Positions 25,880 through 34,797 of a DNA stretch of 64,000 nt are shown here, piece after piece (position 1 is the first letter of the stretch; every line of letters begins with the position of its first letter). Position numbers and translations under genes: made by a program. The notes below the pieces were generated by a model, which was not told where the DNA came from, searched no databases, and saw only the letters and a list, made by a program, of their open reading frames with translations. The stretch is from NCBI RefSeq assembly GCF_000702625.1, contig NZ_JNIS01000001.1, positions 868,001 through 932,000 of the forward strand. Reading direction: 5' to 3'. The stretch is from Exiguobacterium oxidotolerans JCM 12280. GTDB lineage: Bacteria; Bacillota; Bacilli; Exiguobacteriales; Exiguobacteriaceae.

Positions 25880-26674
25880 ATGCATTTAATGAAATGGGAC
25901 GGTCACGTCCACAGCCCGTATTGTCCACACGGAACAAAGGATCCGCTTGAAGCTTATATCGAACGTGCCTTACAACAAGGGCTCGAACGAATCAGTTTCA
26001 CCGAGCACGCCCCGCTTCCGGAAGGTCTTATCGATCCGGCACCCGACAACGATTCCGGAATGACGTTTGCGACGGCCGAACGCTACATCGAGGAGCTGAA
26101 GACGTTACGGGAGAAGTATAAAAACGACATTGAGATTCGGATTGGGATGGAGTTTGACTACTGGGAGAACGATGTCGAAGGGACACGTGATATCATCGCC
26201 CGCTATGGTCCCGAGCTGACGGATGGCATTCTGTCGCTGCATTACCTTTGGATCGGGGACCGGTATTACATGGTCGACTTCAGTAAAGAAAGTTTTGGTG
26301 AGATCGTCACGAAACTCGGCAGCGTCACAGCCGCCCACGAGCGCTACTACGAAGGCATCCAGGCACTCGTCATGACGGACTTAGGGAAACACCAGCCGAA
26401 GCGTCTCGGTCACTTGACGTTGCCGACGAAGTTCATCCAAGCCTATCCGCTTGAGTCAAACCCGGCGAACCTCGACGATACGTTACGGAAAATCCGTCAG
26501 GCGGACTTCACGCTCGACGTCAACACAGCAGGCCTCCGTAAACCGTTATGTGGTCTTTCCTATCCTTACCCGGAACTCCTCCAAGTCACGCAGTCTTTAT
26601 CGATTCCGCTCGTTTACGGATCGGATGCGCATCTCGCGAAAGATGTCGGGGCTGATTTTGATTTTAAATGGTAA
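25880..26674 (+). CDS. hisK: Histidinol-phosphatase, PHP family
   Basis: A 264-residue PHP-domain phosphatase, the penultimate pathway step. Metal ligands are seen in DGHVHSPYCPHGT, ISFTEHAPLP, GMEFDYWEND, LSLHYLW, RLGHLT and GSDAHLAKD. It is divergent from hisZ, so the whole histidine pathway is encoded in this locus. ATG 25880 follows TTGGAGG by 7 nt; the frame open upstream has no RBS. It ends at a bidirectional terminator. Confidence 0.93.
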   Translation: MHLMKWDGHVHSPYCPHGTKDPLEAYIERALQQGLERISFTEHAPLPEGLIDPAPDNDSGMTFATAERYIEELKTLREKYKNDIEIRIGMEFDYWENDVEGTRDIIARYGPELTDGILSLHYLWIGDRYYMVDFSKESFGEIVTKLGSVTAAHERYYEGIQALVMTDLGKHQPKRLGHLTLPTKFIQAYPLESNPANLDDTLRKIRQADFTLDVNTAGLRKPLCGLSYPYPELLQVTQSLSIPLVYGSDAHLAKDVGADFDFKW

Positions 26675-26676
26675 AC

Positions 26677-26711
26677 AAAAAACCCGGATGCCGCCTGGCG
26701 TCCGGTTTTTT
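26677..26711. terminator. Bidirectional terminator between hisK and the lipoprotein gene
   Basis: Stem of A-run, CCGGATGCC / GGCGTCCGG, then T-run, usable in both directions between convergent genes. Confidence 0.8.
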
Positions 26712-26713
26712 CA

Positions 26714-27493
26714 TTACTTCGAGTACGGGAAACTGTCTGAGCTGACAGGCGCAATCGTCACCGCTAACTGTTGCAGTTGCGAAAGCGACAGATTGCCCGA
26801 TAAGAGGACGAGTTGATTGTCGTCCGCATAATACAGGTTCGCCTCTTGGTTGTTCTCCTGCATATAAGCCGTTCGGCCGTCTGCAAGTGTACTTGTTTTC
26901 CAGTCAGACGCAGTAACGTCCTGCTTCGGGAGGACGGTGATCACTACAGCATCCGTTTTCGTATGAAATAGCCGCATCATCCTGGAATCTTGATTAGAAA
27001 TTGTACTACTCTCAATTGCTTGAAATGTCGAGAACGGCAGCTTCAGACCGTTCGCCGCACTGGTAGCTTTTATCGGCTTGATGTCTTCAAACAGGATGTC
27101 TTTTAAAATCCAAGTCTCTGCTTGTCGTTGATACGTCAAGATGGCAAGGCGATTTGCCCCTTTCGGATAATGGAGTGTCGCCGTGGCATAGTCCCCGACG
27201 ACGGCACTGCTCCATAAGTCGGTCGCTGTCGGATGCGCCGACGTCCCGTCCTTGAATTGAAATTTCAGGTGGCGACGGACTCCCTCTTCAAAAGAAGCCG
27301 CATCTTGCGGAAATGCATCCACTTTGATCCTCTTCACGATGGCGTCTGATGTCGTTCCACCATCCGCCGTAGTATCATCGATCCATTTCATTTCTTGATG
27401 ACTCAAGGAGCGAAGTTGTTCCGGTTCTGCACAACCGGTCAAGATAGTCGCAAGAAGCAGTGTGCTGATCAAATCGAATCGTTTAAATCGCAT
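26714..27493 (-). CDS. Lipoprotein of unknown function
   Basis: A 259-residue protein I do not recognise. It has a lipoprotein signal ending in the lipobox ILTGC (Cys about 20), so it should be anchored outside the membrane. The rest is soluble alpha/beta with no cysteine-rich or enzyme motif I can name. ATG 27493 is chosen for AAGGAG 6 nt upstream. It stands alone between hisK and hxlB, closed by terminators on both sides. Confidence 0.7.
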   Translation of the reverse strand: MRFKRFDLISTLLLATILTGCAEPEQLRSLSHQEMKWIDDTTADGGTTSDAIVKRIKVDAFPQDAASFEEGVRRHLKFQFKDGTSAHPTATDLWSSAVVGDYATATLHYPKGANRLAILTYQRQAETWILKDILFEDIKPIKATSAANGLKLPFSTFQAIESSTISNQDSRMMRLFHTKTDAVVITVLPKQDVTASDWKTSTLADGRTAYMQENNQEANLYYADDNQLVLLSGNLSLSQLQQLAVTIAPVSSDSFPYSK

Positions 27494-27657
27494 GTGTCTC
27501 TCCTTCGTAAGATTCGTCATGCATTTAGTATCGCACAGTTCACAACAACGTTTGGCATTTAATTTACAAAAATAAGGGAATCCAAGTTTCCTTACACTAA
27601 AAAATTGCTCAGAAATTCTGAGCGTTTGATGTATGTAATGAATGGATCAGCCCTACA

Positions 27658-27705
27658 AAAAAAGATTAGCCGTTTCTTCACTTTAAGAAGAGGACTAATC
27701 TTTTT
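27658..27705 (-). terminator. Terminator after hxlAB
   Basis: AAAAGATTAG / CTAATCTTTT arms with an inner TTCTTC/GAAGAG pairing, 12 bp beyond the hxlB stop, ending in a T-run on the minus strand. A small CTCAGAAATTCTGAG palindrome lies further on; nothing else is evident in this gap. Confidence 0.75.
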
Positions 27706-27717
27706 CACATATCTATT

Positions 27718-28266
27718 TCACTCTAAATTAGCATGTTTGCCGTACATCGTTTTTGAATCAAGTTGTTTTGCCGCCATAATGTGAAGAATCAAGGCATCAT
27801 AGAACAGCAACATCGTTTGTTCAAACAATGATCCCATCGGCTGAACCGTTTCGTCGGCCGTGGCTGTCCGCTCTTTCGGAACGCCGGGCAGCTTGACTGT
27901 AAGATCCGCTAACTTCGCCAGTGTCGACGTCGGCGCAATCGTGACGACCGCGACGGTTCCACCGATTTGTTTCGCTTTCTCGACAATCGGGACGAGTGTT
28001 TTCGTCTCACCGGATCCTGATCCGATGATCAACAAGTCTCCTTCACGCAAGTTCGCGGTGACCGTCTCACCGACGACATATGCATCGAAGTTCATGTGCA
28101 TCAGGCGCATGACAAACGCTTTGCCCATCAAGCCGGAGCGACCGGCTCCAGCGAGAAAGATCCGGTCTGCCTTCAGAACGGCTTCCGCGAGTTGCGTCGT
28201 CTCGGCTTGATCAATCGCTTCGACCGTCGACGTCAGCTCTTGTACAATCGTTTGAATATGTGTCAT
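27718..28266 (-). CDS. hxlB: 6-phospho-3-hexuloisomerase
   Basis: A 182-residue SIS-domain isomerase that converts 3-hexulose-6-phosphate to fructose-6-phosphate, the second step of the ribulose monophosphate pathway for formaldehyde fixation. The SIS loop is LAGAGRSGLMGKAF and the second is IGSGSGETKTL. It starts directly after hxlA with no gap. The RuMP assignment is supported by hxlA and the divergent hxlR. Confidence 0.95.
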   Translation of the reverse strand: MTHIQTIVQELTSTVEAIDQAETTQLAEAVLKADRIFLAGAGRSGLMGKAFVMRLMHMNFDAYVVGETVTANLREGDLLIIGSGSGETKTLVPIVEKAKQIGGTVAVVTIAPTSTLAKLADLTVKLPGVPKERTATADETVQPMGSLFEQTMLLFYDALILHIMAAKQLDSKTMYGKHANLE

Positions 28267-28902
28267 TTACGCCTCTTGCAGCATCCGACGCATCGTTGAC
28301 GCTGTTCCTTGTTTGTCGTCTTGTCCGGTAATTCCGCCACCGACGATGATGAGGTCTGGACGCGCTGCGATGACTTCCGGTAATGTTTCCATCTTGATGC
28401 CACCAGCAACTGCTGTTTTTGCGTTTTTAACAACCGATTTGATTGTCGCGAGATCTTCGAACGAGTTTTGACCGACGGCTTGAAGATCGTAACCTGTGTG
28501 GACACAGATGTAGTCAACACCGAGTTCATCAAGCTCTTTCGCACGTGTCGCGATATCTTTGACAGCAATCATATCAACCAAAATCTTCTTGCCTGATTTT
28601 TTCGCTTCTTCAACCGCACCTTGGATCGACATATCTTCCGCAGCTCCAAGAATCGTCACGATGTCGGCACCGTGTGCGACAGCTTGGCTGACTTCATAGC
28701 CGGCAGCATCCATGATTTTTAAGTCGGCGAGAACCGTTAAGTTCGGGAACGTTGCTTTCATTTCTTTAACGGCACGAAGCCCTTCGTTGATGACGACCGG
28801 TGTCCCGATCTCAACGATATCCAAGTTTTCTTCGCCAATTTCTTTGACTAAAGCGATGGCACCTGCTGTATCGACTAAATCGATCGCGAGTTGTAATTTC
28901 AT
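28267..28902 (-). CDS. hxlA: 3-hexulose-6-phosphate synthase
   Basis: A 211-residue TIM barrel of the KGPDC/OMPDC group. It condenses formaldehyde with ribulose-5-phosphate. The active-site pattern DxKxxD appears as LADLKIMDAAGY, with the phosphate end ADLIIVGGGITG. First gene of hxlAB; its promoter is flanked by HxlR-type repeats and the activator gene hxlR. Confidence 0.95.
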   Translation of the reverse strand: MKLQLAIDLVDTAGAIALVKEIGEENLDIVEIGTPVVINEGLRAVKEMKATFPNLTVLADLKIMDAAGYEVSQAVAHGADIVTILGAAEDMSIQGAVEEAKKSGKKILVDMIAVKDIATRAKELDELGVDYICVHTGYDLQAVGQNSFEDLATIKSVVKNAKTAVAGGIKMETLPEVIAARPDLIIVGGGITGQDDKQGTASTMRRMLQEA

Positions 28903-28978
28903 AATTGATCTCTCCCATTCTTCTCTCTATTTATGGATCCTGGCACTTCCTTCTGACGTTCGTGAAGGAACAGGACTA

Positions 28979-29007
28979 AATATAATCCTCATAGACGAAC
29001 TTGGGAA
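28979..29007 (-). promoter_or_regulatory. hxlAB promoter
   Basis: Minus-strand TTCCCA (29002-29007), 17-bp spacer, TATATT (28979-28984). The poor -35 is what an activator-dependent promoter would show; the repeats bound by HxlR would lie immediately upstream. Confidence 0.6.
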
Positions 29008-29010
29008 GTA

Positions 29011-29054
29011 CGCACTTTTAATTTACATAGTGCGGTTTTTCATACATAGTGCGG
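29011..29054. promoter_or_regulatory. Putative HxlR binding repeats
   Basis: Two direct copies of TACATAGTGCGG (29024-29035 and 29043-29054), 19 bp apart, and an inverted CGCACT (29011-29016) that touches the hxlAB -35. Position between the divergent hxlA and hxlR genes fits activation of hxlAB by HxlR. Confidence 0.65.
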
Positions 29055-29106
29055 AAAAGTATACTGTCGCTGACAAGAGCGCTATACTGAAAAAGGAGGT
29101 GGAACG

Positions 29107-29472
29107 ATGCCACATTTTGAAGACCGGCAGTTTAATTGTGAAAAGGAATTGACCCTATCAATCATCGGGGGGAAATGGAAGATGCTGATCCTTTGGCACC
29201 TTGGTAAAGAAGGCACCAAACGCTTCGGAGAGCTGAAAAACCTGATGCCTGGCATTACGCAACGAATGCTCGTCAATCAGTTACGGGAGCTGGAAGATCA
29301 CCATGTCATTCACCGGGAAGTGTATCCGGTCGTTCCGCCGAAGGTCGAATATTCGTTGACGCCACATGGTCACAGCCTGATGCCGATTTTAGACGCGATG
29401 TACGACTGGGGCAAGGATTACGCCAAAAATGTCCTTGAAGTCGACTTTGAACAACAAAAATTGTCCCAATAA
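29107..29472 (+). CDS. hxlR: HxlR-family formaldehyde-responsive activator
   Basis: A 121-residue winged-helix regulator (HxlR/MarR-like) with [17 protein letters not shown] and [14 protein letters not shown], and the C-terminal wing [13 protein letters not shown]. Cys11 and Lys13 in FNCEKEL match the pair in B. subtilis HxlR that formaldehyde cross-links. GGAGG lies 6 nt before ATG 29107. Divergent from hxlAB, so it should activate those genes under formaldehyde stress. Confidence 0.94.
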   Translation: MPHFEDRQFNCEKELTLSIIGGKWKMLILWHLGKEGTKRFGELKNLMPGITQRMLVNQLRELEDHHVIHREVYPVVPPKVEYSLTPHGHSLMPILDAMYDWGKDYAKNVLEVDFEQQKLSQ

Positions 29473-29530
29473 AAAAGATGCTCGTCTGTCCCGTCTCAAT
29501 CTGAGAGGAGACAACCGAGCATCTTTTTTT
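29471..29530. terminator. Bidirectional terminator between hxlR and the GNAT gene
   Basis: Long stem with outer arms AAAAAAGATGCTCG / CGAGCATCTTTTTT and inner TCTC/GAGA pairing, between convergent genes. Confidence 0.85.
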
Positions 29531-30038
29531 AGGTTTCTTCCGCTGTAAAAATCTTCGACATCGCCAGTTCGTCGACGTACTCGCCGTCAATAAACAGCGA
29601 GGCAATTCGTGTGCCTTCGATGTTGAAGCCAAACTTATGATAGAGCTCAATCGCCCGCAGGTTATCTTTCCGAACCGTCAATTCCAGCCGGACAAGTCCC
29701 GCTTCAACGGCAAACGTATCGACTGCTTCGAGTAAATCGGCACCAAGCCCGCGACCCGTATAGGCATCGAGCAAACCGATGACAAGGTTCGCCCGGTGAC
29801 GGATCCGGCTTGGTTTTCCACCGACGACCAACACATAGCCGACGAGTTGCTCATCGACATCGACGACGAAGATATCCGAGTTTGCTGCCTGACCAAATCG
29901 TTCGATGAACGCTTCCGCCTGCTCCGTCGACATGCTGCGTTCTTCCGGTTCATACAACATATATTTCGTTTCCCGATCAATTCGTCGCATCAAGTCCGAT
30001 AAGGCCTTTCCGTCCATCAAGGTGGCACGTCGTATCAT
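29529..30038 (-). CDS. GNAT family N-acetyltransferase
   Basis: A 169-residue acetyltransferase. The acetyl-CoA loop is in AYTGRGLGADLLEA and the following strand VRLELTVRKDNLRAIELYHKFGFNIEG is typical of protein or small-molecule acetylases. ATG 30038 is preferred because GGAG lies about 9 nt upstream; an ATG at 30059 would add seven residues. The ending (RIASLFIDGEYVDELAMSKIF) resembles ribosomal-protein or metabolite acetylases. The substrate is not known. Confidence 0.82.
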   Translation of the reverse strand: MIRRATLMDGKALSDLMRRIDRETKYMLYEPEERSMSTEQAEAFIERFGQAANSDIFVVDVDEQLVGYVLVVGGKPSRIRHRANLVIGLLDAYTGRGLGADLLEAVDTFAVEAGLVRLELTVRKDNLRAIELYHKFGFNIEGTRIASLFIDGEYVDELAMSKIFTAEET

Positions 30039-30123
30039 AGGTGTCAGCTCCGTTTCCATAAAACATAATATGAAAAAATTAGTTCTTTTAGTGTACTTGA
30101 TTAAAACGTAACATGTAACCTTT

Positions 30124-30168
30124 TTAAAGATATAGTATTAAAGATCAGTATCCTTATACTTTAAAGAT
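30124..30168. repeat. Three short TTAAAGAT repeats in AT-rich spacer
   Basis: TTAAAGAT occurs at 30124-30131, 30138-30145 and 30161-30168 in the spacer beyond the 3' end of the AT-rich orphan gene. Spacing is irregular (14 and 23 bp). It may mark the edge of the foreign segment or be chance in AT-rich DNA. Confidence 0.35.
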
Positions 30169-30224
30169 ACTTAAAATACAGCTAGACAAAGACTTTTCTT
30201 TAAATAAAAAATAAAACAAAAATA

Positions 30225-31325
30225 TTAAATATATTCATCTGAAAAGAATCTTTTCTCATACAGATCTTCTCCATCAGCAGTAATTATTAACCGTGTTCTT
30301 TGCTCATCTATTTCTAGTCTAACTAATCCTTTTTCTTTTAGGTAATTTATAGCATTTATTAGTTCACTGTGCAGTGAACTAAAGATTTTATTATCATAAT
30401 TAAAATCGTATTTTGATTCATCGAACTTATAATACTTATCATTATATAACTCAGTAAGTAATACTTTTCTATATTCTGTGCGTAAATCTACTGTTAAATT
30501 ACCAAAGTTAATATCTATATTACTTAAAACAGCTATAGCATGACTATTATTAACTTCATGTGTTTGTATAAAAAACTCATTTATAAAATCATCTTTTTCT
30601 TTTTTATTTATGGATTTTTCAGATACTATTTTTTTTAAAATCTGTCTAAATAATACTTTGTGTTCATTAGAATATATTCTTTCCATCTCTAATTTTCTAA
30701 GTTTCTCTAACGTTTTTTTATTCAATTCGTTTGAGTTAAAATAAAAATTTTTCGAAATCGCTGGGTATGCTAATCCGTAATCCCCACAATATGCTATAGT
30801 ATTTTTCCATATTATTAAAAGACATGCATATTGGTAATCTAATTTTGTATCAATATTTTCAATATCTTTTAAAACTCGTATATATTCTTCTACAATTGTA
30901 TGAAATAATTCAATTTCTGCAACTTCAACTTGAAATCCTGATAAATCATCAAAGTATTTATTTTTCATTACTTTTCTATATTTCTCATGAATTTCATAGT
31001 TTACATAAAGTGTGTTTTCAGAAATTAGGTTAAGAATTCTTTTCTTTAAATCTCGAGCTTTCACATGACTTTTAAGATCATGTCCCTTTCTAAAATCTGT
31101 TTCTATCGTAAAGTAATCATAAATTTCAGGTACTATTTTATAGTAAAAACTTTTTAAAGTTTCTACTCTTTTATTATCTTTTTCACGTTTTCTAGTCAAA
31201 CTATTATTTAGCCTTTGCGTGAAAATAGCCGCTAAAAAAGCAATAAGAAGTGGTTGAAACCACTTCGTGTCAATTAGCGTTAATATTATGTTTACACTAC
31301 TAATTATTAATTCACTAATACTCAT
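30225..31325 (-). CDS. AT-rich orphan membrane-anchored protein
   Basis: A 366-residue protein I do not recognise. One membrane helix (about residues 18-37) is followed by a basic stretch, then a large, mostly helical, charged cytosolic part, and a C-terminal segment (NAINYLKEKGLVRLEIDEQRTRLIITADGEDLYEKR) that looks like a winged helix. AGGAGG sits 6 nt before ATG 31325. Base and codon use are strikingly AT-rich compared with every neighbour, pointing to recent transfer. It lies just past the 3' end of tmRNA, a common integration site. A defence or toxin-like role is possible but not shown. Confidence 0.75.
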   Translation of the reverse strand: MSISELIISSVNIILTLIDTKWFQPLLIAFLAAIFTQRLNNSLTRKREKDNKRVETLKSFYYKIVPEIYDYFTIETDFRKGHDLKSHVKARDLKKRILNLISENTLYVNYEIHEKYRKVMKNKYFDDLSGFQVEVAEIELFHTIVEEYIRVLKDIENIDTKLDYQYACLLIIWKNTIAYCGDYGLAYPAISKNFYFNSNELNKKTLEKLRKLEMERIYSNEHKVLFRQILKKIVSEKSINKKEKDDFINEFFIQTHEVNNSHAIAVLSNIDINFGNLTVDLRTEYRKVLLTELYNDKYYKFDESKYDFNYDNKIFSSLHSELINAINYLKEKGLVRLEIDEQRTRLIITADGEDLYEKRFFSDEYI

Positions 31326-31437
31326 TTCTCCTCCTAAATAATAATACTTTTTAAAAAATGATGTTTGAAAGCCTGACTATTTTTCTAAGTAATAAATATA
31401 ATTATAAAAAATGAGATAATTTACATTAAGTTAAATG

Positions 31438-31482
31438 AAAAATGCCAAAACCCTATTGTATATTAAGGGTTTTGACACTTTT
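31438..31482 (-). terminator. tmRNA terminator
   Basis: Stem CAAAACCCT / AGGGTTTTG extended by AAAAGTG/CATTTTT on the minus strand, 27 bp beyond the ssrA 3' end, with a T-rich tail. Confidence 0.8.
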
Positions 31483-31508
31483 CTTGAAATCTTAACGATT
31501 TCAGGGTA

Positions 31509-31864
31509 TGGAGACGGTGGGAGTCGAACCCACGTCCGAAGGCATCGTATACTTAAGCTTCTACGTGTGTAGTCAATTTATTAGAATCTCGTCGTCAGGC
31601 TGCCAATTGACAGGCGTCCGTCCGACCAGTCTGATTCCATCTCTTCTCTTTCCCTCCAGACGGAAGGGTCCAAGCGTAGCCTGTTTAAAGTGAGACCCTA
31701 GAAATCAGCCGACCAGGCGACGGCTGCTAGGATCCGTAGCTGCTATTAAGCTGCTGCGAGTTGTGTGTTAGTTTTGCCAGTTATGGCTGATGCGTTTTAA
31801 CGAGGCCGACCCCTCGACACGCCACAGAAGACCGAACTACCCCCGTCGAATCCGTAACGTCCCC
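31509..31864 (-). ncRNA. ssrA: Transfer-messenger RNA
   Basis: The 5' end GGGGACGTTACGGATTCGAC pairs with the 3' part CGTCTCC to form the tRNA-like acceptor stem, and the TTCGACTCCC T-arm is present; CCA is not encoded. The internal tag frame (31746-31778) reads GKTNTQLAAA then TAA, so with the charged Ala the tag is AGKTNTQLAAA. It rescues stalled ribosomes with SmpB and marks products for ClpXP-type proteolysis. Adjacent to smpB and rnr, its usual partners. Confidence 0.97.
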
Positions 31865-31897
31865 AAGATATAAAATTGGGGCTTTCCGAATACTATT

Positions 31898-31926
31898 ATA
31901 ATAGCAGAAAAGTGTTACGGGTTCAA
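31898..31926 (-). promoter_or_regulatory. ssrA promoter
   Basis: Minus-strand TTGAAC (31921-31926), 17-bp spacer, TATTAT (31898-31903). The -35 contains the smpB stop codon. A short CCCCAA/TTGGGG hairpin covers the tmRNA 5' end, probably the precursor leader. Confidence 0.65.
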
Positions 31927-32393
31927 TACTTTTGCTTGTCGCGTAATGCACGGTCGATATCGCGTTTTGCATCCTTCTTCTTCAGATCATCGCGCTTGTC
32001 GAATTTCTTCTTCCCGCGGCCGAGTCCGATCAGACATTTCGCGTAGCCGTTCTTGATGTAAACCTTCAGCGGCACAATCGTGTAACCGTCGCGCGAGACC
32101 GATCCCATCAAGTTGGCGATCTGTTTTTTGTGCAGCAACAGTTTCCGCGGACGGAGCTGTTCGTGGTTGTACCGGTTCCCTTGTTCGAAGTGGGCGATGT
32201 TCGAGTTCCAGAGAATCGCTTCCCCGCCGTCAAACCGGACGAACGCGTCGCCGATACTGATTTTTCCTTTACGGACCGATTTGATTTCGGTTCCCGTCAA
32301 GACGAGACCCGCTTCGATCGTATCTTCAATCGCATAATCAAACGACGCCCGTTTGTTGTTGGCTAATACTTTTGAACTTGTACCTTTTGGCAT
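31923..32393 (-). CDS. smpB: SsrA-binding protein
   Basis: A 156-residue OB-fold protein that delivers tmRNA to stalled ribosomes. Motifs: [43 protein letters not shown] and the basic C-terminal tail [26 protein letters not shown] that enters the empty mRNA channel. Next to rnr on one side and ssrA on the other, an arrangement conserved in Bacillales. Confidence 0.97.
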   Translation of the reverse strand: MPKGTSSKVLANNKRASFDYAIEDTIEAGLVLTGTEIKSVRKGKISIGDAFVRFDGGEAILWNSNIAHFEQGNRYNHEQLRPRKLLLHKKQIANLMGSVSRDGYTIVPLKVYIKNGYAKCLIGLGRGKKKFDKRDDLKKKDAKRDIDRALRDKQKY

Positions 32394-32425
32394 CTCTCTT
32401 CCACCACATTTCTAAACAGAAGCGC

Positions 32426-34783
32426 TTATTTGCGCTTCCGTTTTTTATTCGAGACCGCTTTATGGAACGGCGGTTTATCCTTCTTGTCTTTCCCGGCAAA
32501 GCCTTTGCCTTTCGACTGGTCCTTCGGCTTGCCCGGACGTTTTGATTTTCCGCGACGGTCGTCTTTCTTGTCGTCGCGTTTTTGTCCCGGACGGCCGCCG
32601 CTTGAACGGATCGTCTTCGACTCAAAGCGTTTTTTCTGTTGGCGTTCCGGCATGCCGACGACTGCGAAGTCGATCGTTTTTTCATCAATGTTGACACCGG
32701 TGACTTTAATCTCGACGACGTCGCCGATCCGGAACTGTTGTTTCGTCCGTTCGCCCATCAATTGATAGTTCGCTTCGTCGTAACGGTAGAAGTCATCCGT
32801 CATCGCCTGGATGTGAACAAGTCCTTCAATCGTGTTCGGCAATTCGACGAACATCCCAAAGTTGGTTACGCCACTGACGACCCCTTCAAACGTTTCGCCG
32901 ATGTGTTGTTCCATATACTCGGCTTTCTTCAGGGCATTCGTTTCCCGCTCCGCGTCAACGGCACGGCGTTCCCGTTTTGAAGCGTGGTCGGCGATTTCCG
33001 GCAGAATCGCAGAGTAACGGTCCTGTGTCTTTTGCGATTTATCATTAAAGATGATGTACTCGCGCAGGAGACGGTGGACAATCAAGTCGGGATAGCGGCG
33101 GATCGGTGACGTGAAGTGCGTGTAGAAATCAGTCGACAAACCAAAGTGACCAATCGGTTCGACGTCATATTTCGCTTGTTGGAGCGACCGTAACATGACC
33201 GTACTGACGACGGCTTCTTCCGGTTCGCCTTCAACGGCGTTCAGGATCGATTGCAGTGTCTTCGGTGCGACCGACTCACCTTTACGTTCGACGTTGATGC
33301 CGAAGTTCGCGATGAACTTGAAGAACGTATCGAGACGTTCTGCTTTCGGCTCATCGTGGATCCGGTACATGAACGGCAATTTTTGATGCTGGACGTGCTC
33401 GGCGACTGTTTCGTTCGCTGCGAGCATGAACTCTTCAATCAACTTCTCAGCAACCGACCGTTCGCGTAAGATGATTTCGCTCGTCTTGCCTTCTTCATTG
33501 ACGAGGACCTTCGCTTCCGGGAAGTCGAAGTTAATCGCCCCACGGCGCGAGCGGCGTTCGCGGAGGATCGCAGCCAGTTCCGCCATCTGATCGAAGTTGT
33601 CGACGAGATCGTGATATTTCGCGACCACTTCTTCGTCTTCGCGTTCGATGATTTTCCGGACATCGGTATACGTCATCCGTTCCGTCGTCTTGATGACACT
33701 CTGTAAAATCTCTTGGTTGACAACAGCACCGTTCTTATCGATTTCCATGATACAGCTGAGCGTCAACCGATCGACGTGCGGGTTCAGTGAACAAATCCCG
33801 TTCGACAGACGGTGCGGAATCATCGGAATGACGCGGTCGACGAGATAGACACTCGTTCCGCGTTCGCGTGCTTCTTCGTCGAGCGGTGAATCTTCCTTGA
33901 CGTAGTGTGAGACGTCGGCGATGTGGACACCAAGCTCATAGTTGCCGTTCGCAAGTTTCTTGACGTGAACGGCGTCATCCAAGTCTTTTGCGTCCGCGCC
34001 GTCAATCGTGACCGTGACTTCGTTCCGTAAGTCGACGCGACCGACGAGGTCCTTCTCATCGATTTGATCGGGAATGTTGTTCGCTTCCGCAATCGCTGCG
34101 TCCGAGAAGTCGACGTTGATGCCGTGCTTGTGGACGATCGATAGGATATCGACACCCGGGTCATTTTTATGCCCGATGATTTGCAGGACTTTAGCAGTTC
34201 CCGCGTAACGGCCGTCCGGGTACTTCGTGATCCGGGCGAGGACTTTATGGCCGTCGACGGCACCGAGCGTATCTTCGTCCGCGACGACCGGCAGGAACGT
34301 CAGCTTCGAATCATCCGGCTCGATGTAGGCGATCGATTCAATCCGTCCTTTAGGACTGACGAACGTCCCGACGAAATCAGCCGGTCCGCGTGAGAGAATC
34401 TTCAGCAGCTTGCCTTCGCGGCGGTCGCCGCCGTTTGATTCGGCAAAGACTTTGACGAGGACACGGTCGCCGTTATAGACGTTACCGAGTTCCGGTGCCG
34501 GCAGGAAGATATAGCCTGCTGAACCGTCTTCTGGTGAAACGAATCCGAATCCGCGTTGATGGACGGAGATTTTCCCGGCGACTTGCCCGATTTGGGCGAG
34601 TGTGCCGTATTTGTTCGAGCGGGTCCGGGCGACGAGTGCCTCTTCTTCAAGTGCGTTCAACGTCCGGATCAATTCTTTGAATTCTGTTGTATCCGCTAGT
34701 TCTAGTTTTTTCGTTAATTGATCGATCGACAGCGGACGTTCTTCCGCCGTGATGACCTCGAGTATTCGTTCACGTAATTCCAA
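32426..34783 (-). CDS. rnr: Ribonuclease R
   Basis: A 785-residue 3'-5' exoribonuclease. Order of domains: N-terminal helix-turn-helix, cold-shock domains (KISVHQRGFGFVSPED), RNB catalytic domain (TIDGADAKDLDDAV with the metal-binding Asp cluster, about residue 265), S1 domain (GVVSGVTNFGMFVELPNTIEGLVH) and a long Lys/Arg-rich tail. It degrades structured and non-stop mRNA with tmRNA-SmpB. The esterase gene is 14 bp upstream, so the two are probably co-transcribed. Confidence 0.96.
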   Translation of the reverse strand: MELRERILEVITAEERPLSIDQLTKKLELADTTEFKELIRTLNALEEEALVARTRSNKYGTLAQIGQVAGKISVHQRGFGFVSPEDGSAGYIFLPAPELGNVYNGDRVLVKVFAESNGGDRREGKLLKILSRGPADFVGTFVSPKGRIESIAYIEPDDSKLTFLPVVADEDTLGAVDGHKVLARITKYPDGRYAGTAKVLQIIGHKNDPGVDILSIVHKHGINVDFSDAAIAEANNIPDQIDEKDLVGRVDLRNEVTVTIDGADAKDLDDAVHVKKLANGNYELGVHIADVSHYVKEDSPLDEEARERGTSVYLVDRVIPMIPHRLSNGICSLNPHVDRLTLSCIMEIDKNGAVVNQEILQSVIKTTERMTYTDVRKIIEREDEEVVAKYHDLVDNFDQMAELAAILRERRSRRGAINFDFPEAKVLVNEEGKTSEIILRERSVAEKLIEEFMLAANETVAEHVQHQKLPFMYRIHDEPKAERLDTFFKFIANFGINVERKGESVAPKTLQSILNAVEGEPEEAVVSTVMLRSLQQAKYDVEPIGHFGLSTDFYTHFTSPIRRYPDLIVHRLLREYIIFNDKSQKTQDRYSAILPEIADHASKRERRAVDAERETNALKKAEYMEQHIGETFEGVVSGVTNFGMFVELPNTIEGLVHIQAMTDDFYRYDEANYQLMGERTKQQFRIGDVVEIKVTGVNIDEKTIDFAVVGMPERQQKKRFESKTIRSSGGRPGQKRDDKKDDRRGKSKRPGKPKDQSKGKGFAGKDKKDKPPFHKAVSNKKRKRK

Positions 34784-34797
34784 CGTGACACCTCCAG

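Noticed and set aside
30124-30168. Iterons of a replication origin
   Set aside because: Only three copies with irregular spacing and no replication gene nearby; kept only as a low-confidence repeat.
30060-31500. Direct-repeat att site flanking the AT-rich gene
   Set aside because: The last bases of ssrA are not duplicated beyond the gene, so integration cannot be shown from this window.
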